This document shows, one piece after another, positions 22,801-27,833 of a stretch of 64,000 nucleotides of DNA. The notes beneath the pieces were generated by a model, which made no database searches, was not told where the DNA came from, and saw only the letters and a program-made list of their open reading frames with translations. Source of the DNA: Hippasteria phrygiana. Its lineage: Eukaryota; Echinodermata; Asteroidea; Valvatida; Goniasteridae. Position 1 is the stretch's first letter. Each line of letters opens with the position of its first letter. Both the position numbers and the translations under genes were made by a program. The stretch spans positions 1,984,001 through 2,048,000 of the forward strand of contig JAZGUH010000003.1 in the NCBI GenBank assembly GCA_037893225.1. Reading direction: 5' to 3'.

Positions 22801-25089
22801 CAGCAGCCAGTCATAATAAGTTTATAAAAAATCATGGGGGTTTCCCCCAACGGCAGATCCAGGGGGGGGGGGGGGCAAAAGGGGGGAAAAAGGCGTCACA
22901 AAAAGGCAGCCACTGCGTACATGTACACCCACGTACAAAATAAAACAAAGTAAAAGAAAGGGAAGCAAAAACCCTCCGTTTTATCTGTGATTTGTGCAGG
23001 TTTTTTTGTATCCCCTTTTTCGGGGAAAATTTAGTTTTGCCTCCCCCCCCAAAAAAACCAAATTGTGTTCTGGATCTGCCCTTGTTTGCCCCAACCCACA
23101 AAAATACCCCCACATGGCGGTAACATCATCGCCAGTGAAAACATATCTTACCATGCCACTGCACGAATATACACTGTGAATTTTCTGCATGGCTAATCTG
23201 GGGTGTGGCAAGTCATTTTTTACCACTTATGAAGAATTGAGCCCCTCCCCAAGTTTACTAATTTAACCACTCACATCTTCTCTTGAGATGATTCCATGCC
23301 AGTGTCTGCAGACAAGGCTGAGGTGAAGGTGAGCGTCCATCATCGGCACAAAGCAAAAGATCCTCTCAAGGACTTCGAGGGGGAGTCTGTCAAAACCCCG
23401 CAAGGAGGCTTGATCCTCATCCCAGTAACTACTGCTGGGAGAAGATCCTTCTCCAAGAAGGCCAAAGGTATTTGGAGGATGACTGACACAGGATTGAGAA
23501 GATGACTCACATGGGATGGACTCGGCATCCAGAAATCCCGGATCAATGTTGTCAAAGTAGCTGTCACTTTCAAAAGCCTCTATGTCGCTGTTGACCGTGC
23601 TCCCGACCAAATTTGAGAGCCTGGGAATTGGTGGTGTCAGGGCCAGATCAAAATCGACTCCATCCAGAGAGTTGTCATTCTGGAAATCTTCAATGTCACT
23701 GTCGGTAGTGTTTTTCGCAAGCTTGTCTGAACTTGAATTTTGCGTTGATTTGGGGGAGAACTTGACTGCAGTGCTTTCTTGAGAGCTAGGAATTGAGGGT
23801 TTAATGAAATTCATGCTGGTTGGTGGAGTTAAGGCCATTTCAGCTTCAAGTTCATCTAATGAGTTATCATTGTAAAAATCTTCAATGTCAGATTCAACCG
23901 TGCTCTTAGCAGATTTGGCAGGACTTGGACATGGGCTTTGGTTTGGTTTAGCATACATCTTGGTCGCAATTCTTTCTTGGGAACATGGAGACGACGGCTG
24001 CAAGGTGTTTTGGGGAGACCTGTTGAAACTGGTCATTGGGGTCAGACTACGCGCAACCGCAGGTGAACTTTGACTTCGAAACTGAGGGCAACTGGAAGGA
24101 TTTGTTGTGGTGGAGTACATTTTAGTCGGTGTGTGCTCTCGATGGTTCTGTTGAGATAGATTGACTGCAAAGTTGCTTTCTTTGAAAGCTGCGGTGGTTG
24201 GAAAACTGGATGAATGAGACACTGAAGGCCCCGCATTGTTATCTACACGAGGCGTGGTCACTATTGTCTTGCCTCCAACCTGACCCGTTGAAGCTGTACT
24301 CATCGAGGCAAACTGGCAGTTCAAATTTTTCTTTGGGAACGGTGAGGCAGATGCCACAGTATGAGCTGCATTAGATGATGAAGGTGAGGCAAGTGAATGT
24401 GGACTTCCCTGATGTAAGCCTTCGGGGGATGAACTGTTTGATGTAGCCTTCTTATGAGGAGAGATGGGAAAGAACCTATCCATCCTTGTCTGGTTCTTCA
24501 TCTGTTCCTTGCTGAGGCCAATTTTACTGGGGCTACGTTTCACTGTTCTTGGTGAGACATGTGGTGTGTTGACCACCCCACGTGACCTCGGGGGCCGGGG
24601 GTAAATCCCCCTGTTGGAATCTCTGCTTGATGTTCTAACCAATGATGGGTTCTTCAGTGCCATGGCCCCGGTCTCCGTCTCAGCCAAATCAGAACAGTCC
24701 TGGGAATCCATATGTCGACGCTTTGTGCCAGCCGCACTCACTGATAGAGGAGGTTTTGGGGAATTTTGGAATGCTTGTGATTGGCTGGCTAAAGGCAAAA
24801 ATTGTGGCTTTGTTTCATCCTGAATCCCAGACTTATCTTGCTTTGCTGGGCCCAGTACCTGTGAAGGTCCTCCTGGCATCTGCACGGCACCCGACTGTTC
24901 GATTTTTACACTGATGGAATTATCATTAGAAGCAGCATAATTAGCGGAAGAGTGTGACAGAATTGTTTGGTCACAATGCTCTTGTCCTGTAGTATATTGG
25001 ATGTCACCTTCTAAGGCTACATCAGTAATTCCAGGCCAGGCATTTCCACCTTCACCCCATGTTTTGTCAGTGGGATCCTGCCCTTCCAT
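1637..25089 (-). CDS. FBH1: FBH1, F-box DNA helicase 1 (15 exons, 3' end outside window)
   Basis: UvrD-type 3'-5' DNA helicase and SCF F-box subunit that unwinds recombination intermediates and acts at stalled forks in the nucleus. Fifteen exons join without a phase error to about 1160 codons. In order: a disordered N-terminus with PIP box QTRMDRFF (200-207) and three acidic repeats; F-box (about 565-605); a linker matching vertebrate FBH1; helicase core with THEQ, Walker A AGTGKT (about 822-827), motif II DEAQD (1009-1013), motif III GDPHQQIYSFRG (from 1033) and motif IV QSFRFG (from 1062). Motifs V-VI and the C-terminus (roughly 250 residues in the family) lie left of base 1. The N-terminus is longer than the human one. 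ANKRD16 lies head-to-head. Introns are crowded with MITEs and SINEs. Identification is firm; the exon 2 donor is the least certain boundary. Confidence 0.96.
2079..2293. mobile_element. TTAA-flanked MITE, family C
   Basis: TTAACCCC-start and GGGGTTAA-end. The body contains GCGTACAGATGACGCCATAT, CAATCCATTGTTGGATTATT and GACTGCACAAACACATTG. Confidence 0.85.
2583..2704 (-). CDS. FBH1: FBH1 exon 14
   Basis: Encodes VGKLAIITRSNVTLFTEAVK, equivalent to the human ALLSRTNANVFDEAVR segment. The polypyrimidine tract before the acceptor is an uninterrupted C run in gene sense (G run at about 2719-2738). Confidence 0.94.
2874..3050. repeat. TCGGCTGACCATC repeat, copy 1
   Basis: Shares GAAATTGATACAAAAATTCC, CATGATTTCACAGGATGCTT and GCAAATGTTGTATATTACCT with 13063-13245, same orientation. 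Confidence 0.75.
3253..3361 (-). CDS. FBH1: FBH1 exon 13: motif IV
   Basis: Encodes SFRFGTEIAYIANCLLERA, matching SFRFGVEIAYVGATIL of human FBH1. Acceptor CTGCAG, donor GTGAAT. Confidence 0.95.
3694..3743. repeat. GGGACAA then CGA microsatellites
   Basis: About four GGGACAA units pass directly into about seven CGA units. Confidence 0.85.
3923..4144. mobile_element. TTAA-flanked MITE, family C, 24 bp past FBH1 exon 12
   Basis: Same organisation as the copy at 2079-2293, including GCACCCCGACATCTCCCG and GGGGTTAA. The exon 12 donor is at 4168. Confidence 0.85.
4169..4305 (-). CDS. FBH1: FBH1 exon 12: motif III
   Basis: Encodes KILVGDPHQQIYSFRGA and ends FHLTQ. Acceptor CCGCAG, donor GTATAT. 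A TTAA-flanked MITE begins 24 bp past the donor. Confidence 0.96.
4349..4452. mobile_element. TATAGAGTACTGAAG MITE, second copy
   Basis: Same family as 40170-40293 (CTCCATTTGTTTGGAGCCAG and TTCGGTACTCTATA). 44 bp upstream of the FBH1 exon 12 acceptor in genomic terms. Confidence 0.8.
6113..6199 (-). CDS. FBH1: FBH1 exon 11: motif II (DEAQD)
   Basis: Encodes YLKLYQLSKP then CLLIDEAQDLTP, the Walker B motif. Acceptor GTCCAG, donor GTTAGA. Confidence 0.95.
6715..6860 (+). mobile_element. tRNA-headed SINE (GAAAGCACTGAGCA type)
   Basis: Head TTGAGTGGTAAGACGTCTGC and GGGTTCGAGTCCCATCC, body CTCGGAAAGCACTGAGCAT. Relatives at 38330-38560. Confidence 0.7.
7150..7400 (-). mobile_element. SINE-like family A, gene-sense in FBH1 intron 10
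   Basis: In gene sense begins GGGGGAGGTGAGCTGGTCTC, contains CTATAGGTCGTAAAATTGGG and CTAGAGTGGCTTTT, and ends in an A-rich tail. Starts about 13 bp past the exon 10 donor. Confidence 0.7.
7415..7493 (-). CDS. FBH1: FBH1 exon 10
   Basis: Encodes KISDDACSVWKRMINVKDMD then AHITHD, equivalent to human LWDNMRKL and MTHDG. Acceptor CTGCAG, donor GTAGGT. The exon 10-11 join gives HDV where vertebrates have HDG. Confidence 0.92.
10057..10218 (+). CDS. Unidentified short reading frame with splice acceptor and poly(A) signal
   Basis: A 53-codon frame lies on the opposite strand inside FBH1 intron 9. A good acceptor (pyrimidine-rich tract, then ATTAG ending at 10050) is followed by GAT GAT ATG and the frame MEFGKKKKIDYRILDRGEP, then WSTSKFWHLETRE, ending in TAG. 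AATAAA follows at 10329-10334. The composition looks like real protein, basic at first and then mixed. I do not recognise the family. It could be a complete microprotein or the terminal exon of a small nested gene. Possible upstream exons that begin with ATG at 8185 (phase 0 donor near 8224) or 9448 (phase 1 donor) are unproven. Confidence 0.5.
   Translation: MEFGKKKKIDYRILDRGEPINPVTEKWSTSKFWHLETRESRLNVHIKEELLSV
10329..10334 (+). promoter_or_regulatory. AATAAA poly(A) signal for the nested small frame
   Basis: Canonical hexamer 110 bp after the TAG at 10218 on the same strand, followed by a T-rich stretch. Confidence 0.45.
10936..11020. mobile_element. Truncated family B MITE
   Basis: Only the right part (CATCAAAATTCAACACAACC to TTAGGGTTAA) is present. 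Its TTAA is shared with the next element. Confidence 0.6.
11017..11196. mobile_element. TTAA-flanked element with CCAGTTC ends
   Basis: TTAACCAGTTC at the left and GAACTGGTTAA at the right, 180 bp. A shorter relative lies at 38955-39017. Confidence 0.65.
11228..11450 (-). mobile_element. SINE-like family A in FBH1 intron 9
   Basis: GAGGTGAGCTGGTCTCACTG start, CTATAGGTCTGAAAATTG and CTAGAGTGGCTTTTAGCCTT; gene-sense, starting about 58 bp past the exon 9 donor. Confidence 0.7.
11514..11760 (-). CDS. FBH1: FBH1 exon 9
   Basis: Encodes YKKKLESSLNPFYLHKLLPQ, then SLVCKTLEGFCASDSD, then HVPSDYC. The family's LVCKTLENFFAS and HVP are recognisable. Acceptor GTATAG, donor ATG before GTATGA. Confidence 0.95.
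12029..12630. mobile_element. 602 bp MITE with perfect 19 bp inverted ends
   Basis: TGTTACGCCCCAACTACGG at the left and its exact complement at the right, with CCAACTATAGTTGGG-type subrepeats inside. In FBH1 intron 8. Confidence 0.85.
13063..13245. repeat. TCGGCTGACCATC repeat, copy 2
   Basis: Direct copy of 2874-3050. Its edge is about 15 bp past the FBH1 exon 8 donor. Confidence 0.75.
13261..13350 (-). CDS. FBH1: FBH1 exon 8
   Basis: Encodes SVQEYAAEIFPVNVTSKTTH then SIAYRAVGW, matching [20 protein letters not shown] of human FBH1. Acceptor TTCCAG, donor GTAAGT. Confidence 0.95.
13561..13745. repeat. Inverted pair of tRNA-like sequences
   Basis: The minus reading has ATAGCTCAGTTGGAAGAG and TGTTCAAATCCCGCTCC (A and B boxes). 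A second arm in the opposite orientation starts around GCCAACATAGGG, making a hairpin-like unit. Not a functional tRNA gene: no intact cloverleaf on either arm. Confidence 0.6.
13801..13851. repeat. AAT microsatellite
   Basis: Uninterrupted trinucleotide run of about 16 units. Confidence 0.9.
14492..14570 (-). CDS. FBH1: FBH1 exon 7: Walker A
   Basis: Encodes TGKTTTLVKYAERRP then SFLYVAFNK, which completes motif I (GTGKT) and reaches motif Ia. Acceptor CGTAG, donor GTAAGA. A SINE-like tail ends about 15-20 bp before the acceptor. Confidence 0.95.
14585..14660 (-). mobile_element. SINE-like family A 3' fragment before FBH1 exon 7
   Basis: Gene-sense GTGGCCAAACCTACCACC, CCTTGTATTGGG and CTTCCATAAAAAAAA, ending close to the exon 7 acceptor. 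Confidence 0.65.
15365..15800 (-). mobile_element. LINE 3' fragment with C-terminal RT-associated domain
   Basis: Minus frame at 15786-15445 reads SLSHRRSVAALSLFYRYFHG, SSLVPPVRVFERETR and LWNSLPGACFPSSYDLSCFK, the C-terminal part of many LINE ORF2 proteins. The 3' end has GGAGTGGCTTTTAGC and an ATAAA-rich tail. 5'-truncated. Confidence 0.82.
16063..16145 (-). CDS. FBH1: FBH1 exon 6: start of helicase core
   Basis: Encodes LPPTHEQFRIINHD (the TxxQ region) and VVKIIAFAG, the start of motif I. Acceptor TTTCAG, donor GTAAGT. The intron splits the Walker A glycine codon. Confidence 0.95.
16494..16793. mobile_element. GAGCAAGTTC MITE in FBH1 intron 5
   Basis: GAGCAAGTTC start and GAATTGCTC end. 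Inner arms GCGAACTATAGTTCGAC and GTCGAACTATAGTTAACC. Confidence 0.7.
16795..16956. mobile_element. Family C2 fragment ending at FBH1 exon 5 donor
   Basis: GCGAACAATAGGCACCATAC and GAATGAAAGCTTTGTTTGAA match the 61330-61643 element. Similarity runs to the donor: GTATACAATCTATTCATTA aligns with GTACTCAATCCATTCATG in gene sense. Confidence 0.65.
16957..17085 (-). CDS. FBH1: FBH1 exon 5
   Basis: Acceptor TTCGCAG, donor CACAG before GTATAC. Encodes VYHALYLFENS (human FYCLYLQENS) and a variable acidic linker up to ALWRHR. The donor itself lies at the edge of a MITE-derived sequence. Confidence 0.9.
17125..17220. mobile_element. TATTGCGCTTTACAC repeat fragment with AAT run
   Basis: AATAATAATAATAATAT followed by AGTGCTATATTGCGCTTTAC and CTCAAAGCGCTTCACAATT. 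Confidence 0.5.
17226..17468. mobile_element. Palindromic MITE (GAAATTGGCCCC type)
   Basis: Inverted arms around TTAAGCACAAAAACTTGCTT and AAATTTTTGTGCTTAACAGC. Abuts the next element. A relative lies at 34668-34904. Confidence 0.72.
17467..17716. mobile_element. Palindromic MITE (GGGCCCAATTTCATGG type)
   Basis: GGCCCAATTTCATGGCTCTG start and CAATTTTAATGGC-type end. Contains CGAAAAATCCCCGCTTACTG; near-copy of 20547-20796. Confidence 0.75.
17750..17890 (-). mobile_element. tRNA-derived SINE head in FBH1 intron
   Basis: Minus strand reads GGTTATAGTGGTTAGCATG (A box) and GGGTTCGGACCCCACC (B box). Confidence 0.6.
18229..18740. mobile_element. GAGCAAGTTC MITE, left copy flanking FBH1 exon 4
   Basis: ACTATAGTTAACCATAGTTC near one end and GATCGAACTTGCTCC at the other. 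The 18229-18617 part is inverted relative to 19296-19701. Confidence 0.78.
18886..19073 (-). CDS. FBH1: FBH1 exon 4
   Basis: Acceptor TTGGCAG, donor GTAAAT. Encodes PWSTICLLVLLSETVQDVSR and LECLYCIAAYLWKY, matching the human segment [20 protein letters not shown] and ETLYCIAVLLYAM. The exon lies between two inverted copies of one MITE. Confidence 0.92.
19117..19255. repeat. 11 bp minisatellite (GGGTGGGAAGA)
   Basis: About 12 units with few substitutions, followed by an AAAT run at 19261-19288. 45 bp from the FBH1 exon 4 acceptor. Confidence 0.9.
19296..19715. mobile_element. GAGCAAGTTC MITE, right copy flanking FBH1 exon 4
   Basis: Inverted copy with AACTGGTCCTCTCTGCACTG, GCTGGTCGCGAATCGTCGAC and TTGATTGAACTTGCTC. 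Confidence 0.78.
20029..20152 (-). CDS. FBH1: FBH1 exon 3
   Basis: Acceptor CTGCAG, donor GAG before GTACAA. Encodes MDRDLQKHPKYDLAKDIMKA, equivalent to the LRDHPLLPEA segment of human FBH1. The acceptor lies only 24 bp from a TTAA-flanked MITE (20177-20390). Confidence 0.88.
20177..20390. mobile_element. TTAA-flanked MITE, family C variant, next to FBH1 exon 3
   Basis: TTAACCCCTTG start and CAAGGGGTTAA end. The body has TCAATCCATTATCTGGGTAT and GGCTGCATGCACAAGCC. Only 24 bp separate it from the exon 3. Confidence 0.82.
20547..20796. mobile_element. Palindromic MITE, near-copy of 17467-17716
   Basis: GGGCCCAATTTCATGGCTCT start and GCCATGAAATTGGGCCC end. Interior matches 17467-17716 for long stretches. 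Confidence 0.8.
20838..21118. repeat. AATCACAAGTC tandem array inside a CACAAGTC MITE
   Basis: A 10-11 bp unit is repeated about 13 times (20838-20975) and followed by the body of a MITE (TTCCTTTGTCATTGTTCAT). The unit equals the terminal word of that MITE. Confidence 0.75.
21170..21360. mobile_element. Family C2 fragment in FBH1 intron 2
   Basis: Contains CTTGAAAAAGACCACCTGGC and TACTCAATCCATTCATGTTT, reverse of the 61330-61643 copy. Confidence 0.6.
22277..22404 (-). CDS. FBH1: FBH1 exon 2
   Basis: Acceptor CACAG at 22405-22409. The exon reads FMPWKKTYHRL, then NEDMCLLNLVR, matching FIPWKK-YHR and LCVLNLIR of vertebrate FBH1. The end at 22277 (AG before GTCTGG) was chosen because it is the only GT that keeps frame with exon 3; the donor is weak. 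Confidence 0.82.
22640..22800. mobile_element. Family C/C2 fragment in FBH1 intron 1
   Basis: Contains CTTGAAAAAGACCACCTGGT, TTTTCAATCCATTGTTTGCC and TTTGGCTGCACAAGCC. Confidence 0.6.
23275..25089 (-). CDS. FBH1: FBH1 exon 1: N-terminal region and F-box
   Basis: Starts at ATG 25089 and encodes 605 codons ending ISRED before a GTGAGT donor at 23274. The N-terminal 560 residues are Ser/Pro-rich and contain KRRH and KRSPSK basic patches, a GIYPRPPRSRG motif that resembles a motif in human FBH1, PIP box Q200-M203-F206-F207, and acidic repeats built on SDIEDF. The last 41 residues are the F-box (LPLEVLERIFCFVP, LSLVCRHW). The start is the first ATG of the frame; a further 5' non-coding exon is possible. 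Confidence 0.95.
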
Positions 25090-25629
25090 TGGTGCAAAGT
25101 GGTAGGAAATAATTTAGTTGAGTTGATGCTTCACAGTTCACACTCGTAGAAATACCAATGGACATCTGTTAAAGAAAAGACAAAGAAGTTATCAATTTTA
25201 CAAGCAAAGCCATAGAATCAACAATTAAGGCAATCTACATGTACTGTCTCACGATGTAGTCAGTCAACGATATGGACCACGTTTCAACTGCACACTGCTA
25301 GTCTTCATCAGGTGATGGTGTAGACCCATCGGTGTTTCCCTTGTATTCGTGCCTTGGGGATCCAGACACGAATATAAGGGAAACACCGATGTGACACATT
25401 GTGCGACAGTAGAAAAGTATTGCTTTCAAAGCCACAGAAGTACGGCTGATGATGTGTGCAATTATTCTGTGGGGCCCTAAGTGACCACTTTGCTTTGTTT
25501 TGTTTTCTTTGTTTTTTTTGTTTTTTATTAAAAATTTTTCCACTTCCATGACTTCACAATCAGCTGATCAGTACTACATGTACATGTACACGATACCCAA
25601 CTTTTTGAACTGAAATACTTTTGACATGT

Positions 25630-25770
25630 TTAACCCTCCTAGAGTTAAACTATCACAGCCTATCAAAAAATATACCCACCAACTCTCTCAGCTTGTGTGT
25701 GTTTCAACCTGTCACTTGATAGATTTTGATATAGTTGGCTCCATTTTGGCCCTAAGAGAGGGAGGGTTAA
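25630..25770. mobile_element. TTAACCCTCC-ended MITE (family F)
   Basis: TTAACCCTCC start and GGAGGGTTAA end. The body has CTATCACAGCCTATCAAAAA and GTGTTTCAACCTGTCACTT. Confidence 0.82.
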
Positions 25771-25928
25771 TCCTAACCCCCTACAAACTTTTTGCTAGGA
25801 ACCATCCTCAATCCTTTAAAATCCTCTGATTGCCCTGCCCCCAAAAAATGCATTCATCCTCAATCCTCCAAAATCCTCCGCTTGAAACACCATTTATCCT
25901 CAATCCTCCAAAATCCTCCAAAACTGCA

Positions 25929-25999
25929 TTAACCCTCCTGTTCTCAAGGCCAAAATGAAGCCAGCTACCCTGTGATAGTTATAATCATAGGAGGGTTAA
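25929..25999. mobile_element. 71 bp family F internal-deletion derivative
   Basis: TTAACCCTCCTG start and AGGAGGGTTAA end with only about 50 bp between. Shares the right TTAA with the following family C element. Confidence 0.7.
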
Positions 26000-26207
26000 C
26001 CCGTACGGATAACGTCTGTAGATGCAAACAAAAAAGTGCCACCAGGCCGGATGACGCCATTGGCTGCCGTTTGTGCAGTTTCAATCCATTGTTGGATTGT
26101 TTATGATATGCTTGACTGCACAAACACATTGTAGCGGTTCGATTTGGCTGCCAGAACCGCCGCGACACCCCGACGTCTCCCGTAAAATACCGTGCCCAAG
26201 GGGTTAA
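25996..26207. mobile_element. TTAA-flanked MITE, family C
   Basis: Shares its left TTAA with the element at 25929-25999. Contains CCAGGCCGGATGACGCCATT and ACACCCCGACGTCTCCCG. Confidence 0.8.
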
Positions 26208-26220
26208 TAAGCAAATAAAG

Positions 26221-26640
26221 GTGATTGTTTAGTGTAGGGCCCTTTCTTTAGTTTTGATCAAGGGTTCCAAAATGACTTTTTCAACCTAAAGAAGACTTCT
26301 CTTATAATAATTCTATTGCCATATTTTTTTGTAATTTTGAACGGTTTATTGCATTAGAAATTTTCTTACGCACTTTATGGCAGTTGCCATGTGAATCATT
26401 GCTGTTTTGCATGTGTACTATGCATCGTGGTGATCGCCATCTTATTTTCGCGTTGCGTTTTATCGTCTTCATCTTCGCTTTACCCCAAAATTTTCCTAAA
26501 AAAACTAAAACCCTACCCTTTATCTACGGCATACCCATTGGTTTGTAATGTCGCTTAAACTAGTTTGGCAATTCCAATAACCTTATAAGTGGATTTTTGT
26601 TATATTATAGGGAACAGGGCCCTACACTACACAATCGCCC
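26221..26640. mobile_element. GATTGTNTAGTGTAGGGCCCT inverted-repeat element, copy 1
   Basis: GTGATTGTTTAGTGTAGGG start and CCCTACACTACACAATCGCC end, about 420 bp, with internal TCTTCATCTTCGCTTTACCC. Confidence 0.78.
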
Positions 26641-27374
26641 AAATAAAATAAAAAGGTCCAAATCCTTTCAACTTGATTTAAATATTTGCAGTCCCTTTAC
26701 ACCCTCCTCTCCCCCCCCCCCCCCCCCACACACCCAAGTGTGTAAATACCTCCCATTGTTCCTCTTTTGTTTATATACTCTTAACTTTTTCGGAAGGCCT
26801 CCCATATGTTTTGTACACGATTTTCAATCGTGGACCTTGACTCAATCGTGGACCCATTTCTTAAACTTTGTTAAAGGTCCACGGTTTGAATAGCTATGAT
26901 ACAAACTCACCCACACACACACAAGTGTGTAAACGCCTGCAATCGGGGACCCCTTATTGTGCTCCTATTGTTCATACTTTAACTTTTTGGCAAGGCCCCT
27001 CATTGGTTTTGTAGGCCTACACGATTTTCAAACGGGGACCTTTCTCAACGGGGACCCTATTGTCCTCTATTGTTAAAGTTTCAGAAATATTTGCAGTTCC
27101 TTTTACACCCTCCCCTCCCCTCCCCTCCCCCCCCCCCCCACACACACACACACAAGTGTGTAAATACCGGCAATCGCAGACTCCCTATTGTCCCTCTTCA
27201 AGTACTTAAACTTTTTCGGAAGGCCTCCCATATGTTTTGTACACAAATTTTAATCTTGGACATTCGGTCAATCGTGGACCCTGAAACTTTGTCTACTACG
27301 CCCTAACTCTTTTGTCCCTAGTCCACGATTGCCAGTATTTACATACTCAACCAGACAGTCATACTCTACTTCCG
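26641..27374. repeat. Degenerate tandem units between the two copies
   Basis: About three related units contain a C run, a CA run, AAGTGTGTAAA, AACTTTTTCGGAAGGCCTCC and CCATATGTTTTGTACAC. Confidence 0.55.
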
Positions 27375-27777
27375 GTGATTGTGTAGTGTAGGGCCCCTCT
27401 TTAGTTTTGATGAAATTAGATTCAAGGCCAAGGGTATTTTTTCTCATTCCAATTCTCTTAATTCTACTGACATCGTTTTTTGTAATTTTGAACAGTTTAT
27501 TTCGGTAGAAAATGCAATTTTCTGACGCGCTTTACGGCAGTCGCTATGCGAATGAATGCGGTTTTGCGTGTTTACTGTGCATCTTTATTTTCGCGTTGCG
27601 TTTTGTCGTCCTCATCGCCGCTTTACCCAAAAATTTCCCTCAAAACTAAAACCCTGCCCTTTATCTATGGCATACCTGTTGGTTTGTAATGTCGCGGAAC
27701 TAGTTTGGCAATTCCAATAACCTAAAAGTGGATTTTTGTTCCCATAGGGAACAGGGCCCTACACCACACAATCGCCC
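27375..27777. mobile_element. GATTGTNTAGTGTAGGGCCCT inverted-repeat element, copy 2
   Basis: Direct copy of 26221-26640 with GTGATTGTGTAGTGTAGGGC and CCCTACACCACACAATCGCC ends. Confidence 0.78.
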
Positions 27778-27833
27778 TAACGTTACTTCAGTTCCGAGGA
27801 CAATGCTTTGTGTTTCCTATTGAATAGGAAGGT

